DNA of 64,000 nucleotides from Anaerotignum sp. MB30-C6 (GCF_030908465.1 NZ_CP133078.1:1488001-1552000); one strand, 5' to 3'; positions 36,640 through 46,752 are shown, counted from the stretch's first letter. The notes: generated from the sequence alone by a model not told the origin. Numbers and translations: made by a program.

Positions 36640-37019
36640 GAAGAAATTTTAATGAGTTTCATTTTATTTTTTATTTTTGAGGATAAAAGATAGGAAAAAT
36701 GTTGATTGGATTGTATTAAAATACTTTTAGCAGGCAATAAAATCAATACAAACAATTACAAAAAATAGTCTTTTTCAAGAAAGAGTAGGTGAGAATATTT
36801 TAAAATGATGGCATTACTATTACTTATACTCCTCGTTATATTGCCTGATATTAAATTAACGAATACTTGCTTTATGCATAATTATGAAAAAATACAAGGC
36901 CGATATACCACTAACCATTTCGATGGCATAAGCAGTCTGGTAAAGAAAAGTTGATTCCTATAATTAAAAAATAAAACAAGCTGAAAGGAATAAAAGTACA
37001 AGTTCTGGTGTAAACTCAA
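36640..37019. other. Non-coding, degenerate stretch
   Basis: Only short frames. A short frame near 36804-36953 contains MHNYEKIQGRYTTNHFDGIS; a similar string (LHGYEKISKQEDKYD) occurs near 37394-37445. The two may be relics of one duplicated gene. Nothing further identified. Confidence 0.3.
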
Positions 37020-37207
37020 AAATCTATTATAAGATAAGGTATAGTTACTAAGGGCAACCGATTTGGGAAGAAGGTCTTAGATTATATTACTTTGCCTAGG
37101 TGATGGTTGTATCCTTCAATAGCATTGGTTATATAAATAAGCCGTCTAACAGCTTCTGTGTACTTGAAATAGATGGATAAAGTCATCCAATGATTGTGCC
37201 ATGACTT
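37020..37207 (-). pseudogene. IS256-family transposase remnant
   Basis: The minus strand reads EAVRRLIYITNAIEGYNHHLGKV, the end of an IS256/mutator transposase (family: R-R-[LI]-I-Y-T-T-N-[AP]-I-E), followed by a stop and SKTFFPN in place of SKTVFP. Only this C-terminal piece survives. Confidence 0.7.
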
Positions 37208-37795
37208 TTAGATTTTAGGATATTTGGCATCCCATACAAGTATTCTGCGAGAAAATATTAGTGCTGTAAAAATTATTGAGAAGCCTGAAAAGAATATCAG
37301 CTAAATCTGTATTTTTAGGACATAGCTCAAAGAACTATGAGTATATTCCTGATTTTGAAAGCCTGCCTTATGATATTAAAACTAATAAATTTTTGCATGG
37401 TTATGAAAAAATTTCAAAACAGGAAGATAAATATGATTCGAAATAAAGATGATATAGTGGAGGACTATTGAAATCTTATTATAGTAAAAATGGGAGGCCG
37501 TAATCATTTTGTGATTTTATCAGTCTAATGCTTAAATCTGTAACTTTGCAATAATATACTATATGATTTTAATTTTAAGATGTATAATTTATAAAAATAC
37601 TTCAGAGGAGTTATATTTATGAATATTACATCTTTTTTTATATACTGCATTATTGTCAAGCTTTGTTATTCATACTACAATGCACTATCTACTTTAATAA
37701 TAATTCATTCAACGGTTATTATGATTTACAAAAAATGTAAAATGTTTTATACTAGTATTAACGATCATACCGACAAATTACATGGAAGGGAGTTA

Positions 37796-38983
37796 ATGAT
37801 GAAAAAGATAATCGTTAAAATCTTGGGGATATTAGTAGTATGGACTTTATTCCTGCCAAGCACAAGTGCATGTGCTTACGAGGAAAAAACAAGCTGGAAA
37901 GAACTTGCTTCTATGCCCACTTCTAAATTCTCATTTCAATCAGAAGTAATTGATGGTAAAATTTATACCACTGGAGGTTGTTGGAACAGCGATTACACAA
38001 AAAATTTAGCACTCACAGAAGCTTATGACCCTTCTACAAATACATGGGCGAATCTAGCTTCTATGCCCGCTCGGTGGGAATTCGAAACAGAAGTTCTTGA
38101 TGGTAAGCTTTACGTCATTGGAGGGACCAAGATGGATACTTGGGAACTTATTTCATCTACAGATGTTTATGACCCTTCTACAAATACATGGACAACGTTG
38201 ACATCTATGCCTATAGCTCTGGCAGAGGTTGACGGCTTTCAGACAGAAGTTGTTAACGGTAAAATCTATGTCTTTGGAGTTATTCCAGACGGTACTTGTA
38301 CATCAGTAACTGAAGTTTATAATCCCACCACTGATACATGGGCTATTTTGGCTCCTATGCTAACGCCTCGTGAGGGATGTCAAACAGAGGTCATTGACGG
38401 AAAAATTTATGTCATTGGAGGATATAGAGGTTTGCTCAAAATCGGGGGTGCTTCCAATGTCGATTCTCTTTCCTCTGCAGAAGTTTATGATCCTTCTACC
38501 GACAAATGGACGACGCTGGCTTCTATGTCAGAAACAAGGTGTTACCTTCAAACAGAGGTCATTGACGGAAAAATTTATGCCCTTGGAGGTTGGAACGTTA
38601 AGGTTGGAGATATCACAGGAAAGGTACTATCATCAACAGAAGTTTATGACCCTTCTACAAATAGATGGACGACACTGGCAGATATGTCCACACCTCGCCA
38701 AATTTTCCAAACAGAAGTCATTGATGATAAGATTTACGCCGTTGGTGGCTATGGCCCCTTTTACACTGATAATCAATTATTATCACCCTTAGATTATGAT
38801 AATAGATTATCATCAACAGAAGTTTATGATCCGTCCACGAATAAATGGACGACGCTGGAAAATATGTCAAAAAAAAGATCTTGTCTTCATACAGAAGTAA
38901 TTGATAAGGTCATTTATGCCATCGGTGGAGCGAATTCCACCTATTTGGAATCCTATGCTGTTCCTACTAGTGCAACAAAATAA
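37796..38983 (+). CDS. Secreted Kelch-repeat protein
   Basis: A 395-residue exported beta-propeller protein. I take the ATG at 37796 (GGAAGGGAG before it); the frame is open further upstream but without signal. A signal peptide (MMKKIIVKILGILVVWTLF, then PSTSACA) is followed by six to seven Kelch repeats of about 50-60 residues, each with EVIDGKIYxxGG and VYDPSTNxWTTLxxM. Such propellers bind proteins or carbohydrates at the cell surface. No cell-wall anchor is visible. It stands alone between a promoterless A/T-rich stretch and a terminator; its partner is unknown. Confidence 0.88.
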   Translation: MMKKIIVKILGILVVWTLFLPSTSACAYEEKTSWKELASMPTSKFSFQSEVIDGKIYTTGGCWNSDYTKNLALTEAYDPSTNTWANLASMPARWEFETEVLDGKLYVIGGTKMDTWELISSTDVYDPSTNTWTTLTSMPIALAEVDGFQTEVVNGKIYVFGVIPDGTCTSVTEVYNPTTDTWAILAPMLTPREGCQTEVIDGKIYVIGGYRGLLKIGGASNVDSLSSAEVYDPSTDKWTTLASMSETRCYLQTEVIDGKIYALGGWNVKVGDITGKVLSSTEVYDPSTNRWTTLADMSTPRQIFQTEVIDDKIYAVGGYGPFYTDNQLLSPLDYDNRLSSTEVYDPSTNKWTTLENMSKKRSCLHTEVIDKVIYAIGGANSTYLESYAVPTSATK

Positions 38984-39003
38984 ACGTGACTAGTATTTCA
39001 TGT

Positions 39004-39068
39004 AAGTGCCTCAAAAATGATATCTAGCAAATAAAGACTAGACATTATTTTTTTGAGGCACTTTTTTT
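39004..39068 (+). terminator. Terminator of the Kelch gene
   Basis: Arms AAGTGCCTCAAAAA and TTTTTTGAGGCACTT, then a T-run. Confidence 0.88.
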
Positions 39069-39943
39069 GTTTATGAATCAGATTAACTAGTCTGAAAGTT
39101 CAACTGAGAAAGGAGGAATGGGAAGACATCAGTCTTTATAATTGTTTCTGCGTATCTGTGCCGGTTATAGCATAGGCCAGTGCTTTTTTAATTTCTCATT
39201 AGTGGTTGAAGAAACTGGAGGAACTAGGAAGGAGAAGCACTCCTTATATATTAGGGAATCTTAGATATTTTTCTGAAATAAAATAAGTTGCAAAGCTATC
39301 GATGTACACTGTCATTCATTATTTTTAGCGAAAAGTTAATGTAACAGAACAAAGAGAAATATAATGAAAGTTTGAAATTTATATAAGTATGAGGAAATCC
39401 TACATCGAATAAAAGTGAGAGGAAATTTTGTATTCAAATTGTCCTCTCACTTTTATTTATCAATAATGTAAGCGATTCAAAGGTATTTTTGCAAAGTTTC
39501 TTCAAACATGCTCATTTAGGAACCTACCCTTAGTAATCGGATGTGTTAATCTTGCAGACTCCATTCCGGTTTTTTGGTGAGATTATAAAGTTCTGACACA
39601 GGGAGCGATAAGGAAAGGAAGATATGTTGTCAAAAGAATTGCCTTTAATGTGGACAAGGCCTTACTCTTTGAATAATTCTGGGAAAGTTCTTTGAAATAA
39701 GTAATTTAAATTATGGTGGTGTGTTAGACAAACCATTTCCAGTTCAGTTTTTTAAAAATATTAAGCTTTTTCTTGAAAGATCTTGATTTTGGAAGGGTTA
39801 TACATGGTTTTATTTTTAGTTGAATTAACTTGAAAAATAAATTCAAACCTTTCAATTTTAGTAAAGCTAATGCAAATTCGTTGTCTTTGTATTCACAAAC
39901 TGCAACTGTATAATTTTATAAAAAAGGAGGTCAGATAACGAAT
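39069..39943. other. Intergenic stretch upstream of pct
   Basis: No gene is convincing. A perfect-stem hairpin (TAAAAGTGAGAGGA/TCCTCTCACTTTTA, 39410-39455) followed by TTTAT would end transcription from upstream. The last 150 bases must hold the pct promoter, but no clear -35/-10 pair stands out. Confidence 0.45.
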
Positions 39944-41509
39944 ATGAAAAAAATTACAGTATTGAAGCCGGATGAAGCAGTTAATCTGGTAAAGGATGGT
40001 GATGTATTAACGACTAGCGGTTTTGTAGGATGTGCAAATGCTGAGAGTCTTAATAAGGCATTAGAGGGAAGATTTTTAAGAACGGGTTCGCCAAGAGATT
40101 TAACGTTAATCTATGCTGCTTCCCAAGGAAATCGGGATGGCCGTGGTGCAGAACATTATGCACATAAGGGTTTGCTCAAAAGAGTGATTGCAGGGCATTA
40201 TAACACGGCTCCAAAGTTAGCGGAGATGATAATTGCTAATGATATTCAAGGATACAATATACCTCAAGGAACGCTGCTTCATTTATTTAGAGATATTGCA
40301 GGGGGGAAACTTGGAACCTTAACAAAGATAGGCTTACATACTTTTGCAGACCCTAGAAATGGAGGTGGTTGCCTCAATAGTATAACAACAGAGTGTATGA
40401 GTAAGGTCATAGAAGTGGATGGTCAAGAGGTATTATTTTATAAAACTTTCCCTATTGATGTAGCGTTTATTCGTGGTACATACGCCGATGAATACGGCAA
40501 TATATCCTTTGAAAAAGAAGTATCCCCTTTGGAGGGTACTTCTGTTGCACAGGCTGTATATAATAGCGGCGGCAAGGTCATTGTTCAGGTTGAAAAAGTT
40601 GTGCATGCAGGAACCTTAGACCCCAAATTGGTGAAAATTCCAGGAATATATGTTGAAGCCGTTGTTGTCGCCGAAAGAGACGGGGATCATCAGCAGTGCT
40701 TTGACTGTTCATACGACCCAGCTTTAACGGGAGAAGTGAGGGTACCCACTAACATGATCCCGACAATTCCTTTAAATACAAAAAAGGTGATCGGACGACG
40801 TGCAGCCATGGAATTAAGAAGTGATACAGTAATCAATTTGGGCGTTGGTATACCTGAATATGTTGCGGCAGTTGCTGGAGAGGAAGGAATTGGAGGCTAT
40901 TTCACACTAACTGTGGAGTCAGGGCCTATTGGAGGGATTCCGCAGGGTGGAAAAAGATTTGGTTCTAGCTTAAACCCAGATTGTCTGATTGATCAACCAT
41001 ATCAATTCGATTTTTATGATGGTGGTGGTTTAGACTGTGCATTCTTAGGGTTAGCACAGGCGGACGAGGAAGGAAATATAAATGTAAGCCGTTTCGGCCC
41101 AAGAATTGCTGGTTGTGGTGGATTTATTAATATTTCACAGAATGCGAAGAGCCTTGTTTTTTGCGGAACCTTTACAACAGGGGGGCTGAGGGTATCGATT
41201 GGTGATGGCAAAATTAAAATTTTGCAGGAAGGCAAGCAAAAAAAATTCCTGAAGACTGTGGAACAAATAACCTTTAATGGTCCATATGCCGTACAAAAAG
41301 AACAATCCGTAAAATACATAACGGAAAGAGCGGTGTTTGAGCTGCGTAAAGATGGAGTTTATTTGACAGAACTAGCACCTGGTATTGATTTACAAACTCA
41401 AATTCTTGACTTGATGGACTTCACCCCAAAGATGGAAGATAATGTGAAAATTATGGACAGCGCTATCTTTAGAGATGAGTTAATGGGATTAAATAAAGAG
41501 CGTGAATGA
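39944..41509 (+). CDS. pct: Propionate/acetate (lactate) CoA-transferase
   Basis: A 521-residue class I CoA-transferase, very close in sequence pattern to the Clostridium propionicum propionate CoA-transferase (QGNRDGRGAEH, FRDIAGGK, DPRNGGG, FEKEVSPLEGTS, FDFYDGGGLD, NVSRFGPRIAGCGGFINI). The catalytic Glu is E325 in TLTVESGPIGG. It would move CoA between propionyl-CoA or acetyl-CoA and acids such as lactate. AAAGGAGGT precedes the ATG. A VOC protein and a lactate permease follow, consistent with uptake and activation of lactate. Lactoyl-CoA dehydratase genes are not in the window. Confidence 0.92.
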   Translation: MKKITVLKPDEAVNLVKDGDVLTTSGFVGCANAESLNKALEGRFLRTGSPRDLTLIYAASQGNRDGRGAEHYAHKGLLKRVIAGHYNTAPKLAEMIIANDIQGYNIPQGTLLHLFRDIAGGKLGTLTKIGLHTFADPRNGGGCLNSITTECMSKVIEVDGQEVLFYKTFPIDVAFIRGTYADEYGNISFEKEVSPLEGTSVAQAVYNSGGKVIVQVEKVVHAGTLDPKLVKIPGIYVEAVVVAERDGDHQQCFDCSYDPALTGEVRVPTNMIPTIPLNTKKVIGRRAAMELRSDTVINLGVGIPEYVAAVAGEEGIGGYFTLTVESGPIGGIPQGGKRFGSSLNPDCLIDQPYQFDFYDGGGLDCAFLGLAQADEEGNINVSRFGPRIAGCGGFINISQNAKSLVFCGTFTTGGLRVSIGDGKIKILQEGKQKKFLKTVEQITFNGPYAVQKEQSVKYITERAVFELRKDGVYLTELAPGIDLQTQILDLMDFTPKMEDNVKIMDSAIFRDELMGLNKERE

Positions 41510-41525
41510 ATAAGGAGGATTTTTT

Positions 41526-41975
41526 ATGAAACCTATGAGAATGCACCATGTTGGTATTGTAATACCTACAATTGAAAAAGCACAGGAAATTATGGACTTA
41601 CTTGGCCTAACAATAGATTACACAGGTTATGTAGAAGCTTATGAGGCAGATCTGATTTTTACAAAGCATGGGGAGTTTGATTCACCTATTGAATTTATTA
41701 TTCCTCAAGGAGGTGTATTAAAAGATTTTAATGAAGGTAGAGGTGGAATTGCCCACGTTGCATTTGAAGTTGAAGATGTCGAAGCTGTTGCGAAAGAGAT
41801 GCAATCAAAGGGCAAGAAAATGCTTGAAAGTGCTTCTGTTCCTGGTACAGAAGATATTAAGGTGAATTTTTTAAGACCAAAGTATTCAAATGGAATATTA
41901 TTTGAATTTGTAGAAACGGTGGGCCCAATTAACTATAGCTTCCAGAAGGAAGGAGAAGAAGGGGTCTCATTTTAA
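41526..41975 (+). CDS. VOC-family protein, methylmalonyl-CoA epimerase-like
   Basis: A 149-residue vicinal-oxygen-chelate protein with two beta-alpha-beta-beta-beta modules: MHHVGIVIPTIEKAQE at the N-terminus and GGIAHVAFEVEDVE at ~78. Candidate metal ligands are H8, a Glu/Gln of the FIIPQGG area, the His of IAHVAF and the Glu of LFEFVE. The pattern is nearest to methylmalonyl-CoA epimerases or glyoxalases. It follows pct by 16 bases with GGAGG. It may epimerise a CoA ester such as lactoyl-CoA; this is inference, and the substrate cannot be read from sequence. Confidence 0.82.
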   Translation: MKPMRMHHVGIVIPTIEKAQEIMDLLGLTIDYTGYVEAYEADLIFTKHGEFDSPIEFIIPQGGVLKDFNEGRGGIAHVAFEVEDVEAVAKEMQSKGKKMLESASVPGTEDIKVNFLRPKYSNGILFEFVETVGPINYSFQKEGEEGVSF

Positions 41976-42129
41976 CAGGAAATCCGGTACTGGATATTAA
42001 AACAAAAAGGCACTTTCAAAATTCACTCGGATTTCGCATGGATATTAAAGAGCTGCTTTACTTTGGAGGTGCCTTCATTTAAATGTTTTATATTTAGCCG
42101 TTCTTATTCATATTATATGGAGGAAAATT

Positions 42130-43620
42130 ATGGATTCAAATTCTTTTTTACTTGCTTTAACTCCAATTATTATTGTTGTTATGGGGGTTGTTGTTTTAAA
42201 ACTGCCAGCAATGTATGTTGCTGTATTTACGCTCATATACACGATTGAATTGGTTATGTTTGGTTTTAACCTCGATTTTTCTCTTGTGAAAACGCAAGTG
42301 ATAGATGGTATCGTTGATGGTTCCAAAATGATATTTATGATTTGGGCAGCATTTTTAATTTTGAATATGCTTCTCAAAACCGGTGCAATGGATAAAATTA
42401 AGGAAATCATTACAAATCTTACGAGTGACAGAAGAAAACAGGTTATCATTATTGCATTTTGCTTCGGTGGCTTCTTGGAAGGTGTTGCAGGTGCTGGCAC
42501 CCCCTCTGCGATTGCTGCCCCATTCCTTGTTGCATTAGGGCTACCTGCGTTGCAGGCTGCGATAGCGGCGCTAGTCTTTAATGGCATTGCAGCATCCTTG
42601 GGGGCAGCCGGTTTAACTACGATTGGTGGCTTTGCAGCATTTTTAGACGTTGTAGATGTAATGGATATCGGAATGTTCACATCTTTCATCCATTTCTTTG
42701 GAGCGATTTTAGCCCCATTTATTGTTCTATATATTTTGTATGGTAAAAAGGCCTTTGATAAAGGGATTGTAGTTTTCAGTTTGGTAACAGGAATTACTTA
42801 TGGTGGTTTTATGGTTCTTGTAGCAACATTTGTCGGGGCTGAATTTCCAACTATCTGTGCGGGTATTTCATCATTACTTGTAGCAGTTGTGTATATAAAA
42901 TTTATAGACAAAAATAAGCCTGTTGCTGAAGAATTTACCTTTAAACTAGATGAAAATGCCCCTAAAAGTAAAATCAATCCAGTCGTTGCTTTGTCTCCTT
43001 ATTTAATTCTATTGGTATTGCTACCAGCGGTTAGATTTTTTGCCCCAGATTGGTTCATTGGCTTAGGTTTTGCTGTTTGGATTGGCATTACTATTTTCAT
43101 TACTTGTTGCTTAGGTGCTATTGTGCTACATGATGTTAAAAGTATACCTTACTATATGGTGATTTCATTTAAAAGTGTTATTGGTGCTTTAATTGCGATG
43201 TGTGCCCTTCTTGCATTATCTAATCTAATGAATACCGCAGGTCTTCTATCAATCATAGCAAGAACACTGGCGGAAACAACAGGCGCTTTCTATCCGGCTG
43301 TTGCGGTATTGATTGGTTCGTTAGGTTCCTTTGTTACAGGAACAACGACAGGCTCGAATATTTTATTTGCACCTTTACATTACGAAGCAAGTAAACTTTT
43401 AAATATTAAAGTGGCACCCGTATTTGCAGCGCAAAGTGCAGGCGGTGCATTAGGAAATATGATCTGTACAAATAATGTTGTAGCAACTTGTACAACGGTT
43501 GGATTGCAAAAATCCGAAGGATTGGTTATGCAAAAGGTGCTTAAGCCCATATGTATCTTATGGGGTGTATATGCATTATTAGCATTATTTAATACATATA
43601 TTTTGGCAGCTCACTTATAA
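42130..43620 (+). CDS. lctP: L-lactate permease (LctP family)
   Basis: A 496-residue membrane protein with about 12-14 hydrophobic segments. Family motifs are GGFLEGVAGAGTPSAIAAP, GSLGSFVTGTTTGSNILFAPL and QSAGGALGNMICTNNVVA, typical of the LctP/LldP lactate/H+ symporters. GGAGG stands before the ATG. It follows the VOC gene by 155 bases, which contain a weak hairpin (AAGGCAC/GTGCCTT, 42008-42081), so expression might be partly separate. With pct it forms a lactate uptake and activation unit. Confidence 0.9.
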   Translation: MDSNSFLLALTPIIIVVMGVVVLKLPAMYVAVFTLIYTIELVMFGFNLDFSLVKTQVIDGIVDGSKMIFMIWAAFLILNMLLKTGAMDKIKEIITNLTSDRRKQVIIIAFCFGGFLEGVAGAGTPSAIAAPFLVALGLPALQAAIAALVFNGIAASLGAAGLTTIGGFAAFLDVVDVMDIGMFTSFIHFFGAILAPFIVLYILYGKKAFDKGIVVFSLVTGITYGGFMVLVATFVGAEFPTICAGISSLLVAVVYIKFIDKNKPVAEEFTFKLDENAPKSKINPVVALSPYLILLVLLPAVRFFAPDWFIGLGFAVWIGITIFITCCLGAIVLHDVKSIPYYMVISFKSVIGALIAMCALLALSNLMNTAGLLSIIARTLAETTGAFYPAVAVLIGSLGSFVTGTTTGSNILFAPLHYEASKLLNIKVAPVFAAQSAGGALGNMICTNNVVATCTTVGLQKSEGLVMQKVLKPICILWGVYALLALFNTYILAAHL

Positions 43621-43718
43621 TATGGATTATCTTTAATTGAAATATCATTCTCTGTATATATAAAATAGTACACAGAAATTCTAAACAGATACTTAGAAAT
43701 TAAAATAGCAAAAAAGAA

Positions 43719-43780
43719 AAAAGCTCCGTTGCTCCTACAAGGTTTGGTTTTATAAACTTTGTAAGCCGGAGTTTTTTTTA
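43719..43780 (+). terminator. Terminator after lctP
   Basis: A long interrupted stem (AAGCTCCG...CTACAAGGTTT against AAACTTTGTAAG...CCGGAGTT) ending in T8. Confidence 0.82.
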
Positions 43781-44086
43781 CGAGAAATTTCTTTTAGGTT
43801 ATGATGCAAATAGTAATTATGCTTACGTCTCTCTTTGAAATGTTAGCTAGAGACTGGGATTTATGGGATTTTGAATCTCTTAACAAACTTTCTAACTTCC
43901 ATGCAGAAGGAGCCTTTTTATTTTTAATCAGATTTCATTTCTGGGTGAATTTTTAAAAGGATGAGTTTAAAATTATGAATTGTATAAAACGGCAAAGTAT
44001 ATACTGCTTTTTTCGACAATAAATGTTATCATAGAACAAATACAATTTATACCACTGGAAATAGTGATGTAATAACGGAGGTAATT

Positions 44087-45574
44087 ATGATGAAAATTAG
44101 TAATTATGCGTATGTATTAAAAACTCTTATTGGTATCGCAAATGTAAAGATGATGAATGTGGCAAAAAATGTTGATTATGACATTTCTTATATAAGCAAG
44201 TGGTGTAATGATAATAATCTTCCACCGAAAAAAAACATCTGTGGTATCAATAAAAGGCTTGCAGAGCTTTTTGCCAGTGAAATTGTATCACATAAAACCT
44301 ATTCTATCGTTTCCAGAGAATTAAATCTGATAAATATTGATGATCAGCAAAATAAAGAGGAATTGATTGAAAATGAAATTTACAAAGTCTTAATGTCTTC
44401 TTACGAAATTTCAGAAAGTACCTCAAAGAAGAATTGGCAGGAAAAAACAAGTACTGTTATAACAGGAAGAAAAAGAATTGTTGAATACTTATCAAAAACA
44501 ATTAGGGCAATCATTGAAAACTCCAATAGTGACATAAATCTCATCTGTACATTAGACATAGATCGCTTACTTCAAATTTATGGTGCCGTTTATCTACGCC
44601 CGTATCATTTAAAGAATAATATACGTATATTCGCAAACTTGGGATTAAATATAAATCTATTAAAAACAAATTATGAGGGCGCATTAAATAGAATTTATTC
44701 TTTATTGAATTCCAAGTTGGAGTGTGAATTCACACTATTTAACAATTCCAAGGTTGAGAAATATAATGTTTTAGTAATACAGGATAAAATAGCCTTTCTG
44801 TTTTCCGTTGATTATAATGGAGATATAGATATGGCAATTGAAATAAAGGATAAAGTAGCTGTAAATGAAATATACTTTCAGGCAAATTCAAAACTTAAAG
44901 CTACAAATATTATCCTACGCCCTACAGATAATTCGAGTATGGAACACGGTGGCTTTCGAACTAAGTTTTATACAGCACCAGAGTTTGAATTCTTTTCGGT
45001 ATATGGCTTCGAGTTTTTTTTACCAAAGGATATTGTTGACAGCCTTAGCAGAGAGGCTGTTGCCCAAAGCGGGAATAAAAATATGGCTGCAGTAGTAAAA
45101 AAATTACAGATTGCCTGGGAGGAACGTTTTATAAATGCAGAAATAAATTTTACTGTTCCAAAATCTGCAGTGATGAGATATGTCGAAAAAGGTGTGATGT
45201 ATTATATGGATGTTCATTATCAGGCCACGGTGGAGCAAAGAAGACAGCATGTAAGACAATTTATAGAACATATGAAAAAGAATAGAAAAATAAATCTTTT
45301 TATTTTAGAGGATGATTATTTCCTAGAAGAATTTTTTCAGATTTCCATTTATTTTAACCACAAAATGCTTTTTCTTAAAAAGAATAGCCATTCAATTAAA
45401 AATGGTGCATCACGGTATTATGTTTTAGCAAATGAAAAATATATTCAATATGTAAAAGAATATTTTAGAAATTCATTAAGCAAGAATTCTTTAGTTAAAT
45501 ATAAAGTGGAGGAGATTGAACATATCGTGAATAAAAATGAAAAGATGATTTTGCGTATGTTAGATTTAAACTAA
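44087..45574 (+). CDS. Putative HTH regulator of unknown family
   Basis: A 495-residue protein. The first ~75 residues (NYAYVLKTLIGIANVKMMNVAKNVDY, then SYISKWCNDNNLPPKKNICGINKRLAELF) look like a small HTH of the Xre/phage-repressor kind, with Y-I-S-K-W as recognition helix. The remaining 400 residues have no domain I recognise: predicted mixed alpha-beta, no membrane span, a conserved-looking KIPKSAVMRYV-like centre. GGAGGT precedes the ATG. It follows the lactate cluster and may regulate it, which is a guess from position. Confidence 0.6.
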   Translation: MMKISNYAYVLKTLIGIANVKMMNVAKNVDYDISYISKWCNDNNLPPKKNICGINKRLAELFASEIVSHKTYSIVSRELNLINIDDQQNKEELIENEIYKVLMSSYEISESTSKKNWQEKTSTVITGRKRIVEYLSKTIRAIIENSNSDINLICTLDIDRLLQIYGAVYLRPYHLKNNIRIFANLGLNINLLKTNYEGALNRIYSLLNSKLECEFTLFNNSKVEKYNVLVIQDKIAFLFSVDYNGDIDMAIEIKDKVAVNEIYFQANSKLKATNIILRPTDNSSMEHGGFRTKFYTAPEFEFFSVYGFEFFLPKDIVDSLSREAVAQSGNKNMAAVVKKLQIAWEERFINAEINFTVPKSAVMRYVEKGVMYYMDVHYQATVEQRRQHVRQFIEHMKKNRKINLFILEDDYFLEEFFQISIYFNHKMLFLKKNSHSIKNGASRYYVLANEKYIQYVKEYFRNSLSKNSLVKYKVEEIEHIVNKNEKMILRMLDLN

Positions 45575-45762
45575 TTGAAATTATATTATATACGAAAGGA
45601 TATATACTTCGAGGTCAACTTGCTCTATTTTTAATGAAGCTAGCTCGGACAAGCGAAGAGCACAGTTAAGAAAGATAGTAATAATGTAATTGTTACGGGT
45701 AGTACCATAATGTAAACAAGAGGATAAATAATGGCTCTTGAAAATGTATCCAGAAACTCTGT

Positions 45763-46443
45763 TTGAAAAGGGAGGTGTTAAATATTAAAAAGGTGAAAGA
45801 ACTGCAAAAACAAAATAATAAATTAAATGAATATATAAATTTAGAAAATCAAGGGAGACTCACGGATATGATTTGCTATATTCGTGGTGCTGGTATTTCT
45901 GATTATAAACAAGAATTAGTGCGAAGAGATTTAATTGAAATGGTTTTATCCATACAAGAACGAGGAGAAAATATAAACAACGTTATAGGTGGAGATTTTA
46001 AAGAATTTTGCGATAATGTGATAGCAAATTTACAGCCAAGGACTATAAAAGAAAAAGTGTTGATTACCTCAAATGTTTTTTGTATTGGATTATCAACCTT
46101 TTTTACATTAAGAATCATATTTTCAAAGGATACATATGCACATGGTTTGTTTGCAAAAGAAACGGTAAATTATAGTTTACCAATAACACTTGGAACTATT
46201 ATTTTCACTATAATTATGTTGATTTTCTCAGGGATAATCGTAGAAGTAATTACAAAAAAACCATATAAAAAACAAGAAGGTTCAATAGTAGTTGCAACAA
46301 TCATAGCAACTTTTATTTTAACCGCTAAATTTGGAAAAACAGTTATTTTTACTGTAAATATTTTTACTGCAATAGGTGTAGTTATAGTTTTATTTATTAT
46401 ACATAAATTTTTAAGTAAAGTTTATTTTGATTTATATAAATAA
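45763..46443 (+). CDS. Small membrane protein of unknown function
   Basis: About 215-226 residues. The N-terminal ~90 are hydrophilic and helical (LQKQNNKLNEYINLENQGRL), then four hydrophobic segments (~112-130, 140-165, 175-195, 200-218) with a short basic tail. The start is not settled: TTG at 45763 would lie inside GAAAAGGGAGGTG, the ribosome-binding site; GTG at 45793, or ATT at 45784 at the ideal distance, are better placed. No family recognised. Confidence 0.55.
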   Translation: MKREVLNIKKVKELQKQNNKLNEYINLENQGRLTDMICYIRGAGISDYKQELVRRDLIEMVLSIQERGENINNVIGGDFKEFCDNVIANLQPRTIKEKVLITSNVFCIGLSTFFTLRIIFSKDTYAHGLFAKETVNYSLPITLGTIIFTIIMLIFSGIIVEVITKKPYKKQEGSIVVATIIATFILTAKFGKTVIFTVNIFTAIGVVIVLFIIHKFLSKVYFDLYK

Positions 46444-46449
46444 AATAGA

Positions 46450-46610
46450 TAAATAACACTTCTGAGTATTGCTTAATCCATCTAAAGATAGTGGATATGG
46501 AAACACCGTATTACTTTGACAGTTGGGTTTGAGTTTTGCCATTTGGTAAAAAGCAACAATGCTTTTCTAAAAACATCATCATATTTAGGGTAATGGGCAT
46601 AAAGAACCTC
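46450..46610 (-). pseudogene. Transposase HTH (orfA-like) remnant
   Basis: The minus strand reads KYDDVFRKALLLF and, in a second frame, YGVSISTIFRWIKQYSEV, the typical target-recognition HTH of IS3/IS150-type orfA proteins. The frame change and missing parts mark a relic; no inverted repeats or orfB were found. Confidence 0.55.
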
Positions 46611-46705
46611 CTTCTATTGTATGTAATTAATTGTAATACATAAATAGTTTTTGTGTCTACTTTTTCAATATAATACTATTGATAGGTTCATATTAATGTA
46701 TAATA

Positions 46706-46752
46706 TAGCCTAATTATTAATGCCGAAAATAGGTTGAATGATAATTAGGCTA
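46706..46752. terminator. Bidirectional hairpin ahead of the VTC operon
   Basis: Arms TAGCCTAATTAT and ATAATTAGGCTA are perfect over 12 bp with a 23-base loop, followed by TTTGCTTTTT on the plus strand. Confidence 0.6.

Noticed and set aside
42108-42689. 193-codon minus-strand frame opposite lctP
   Set aside because: Its Ala/Ile-rich sequence is the complement of the membrane codons of lctP; a shadow frame.
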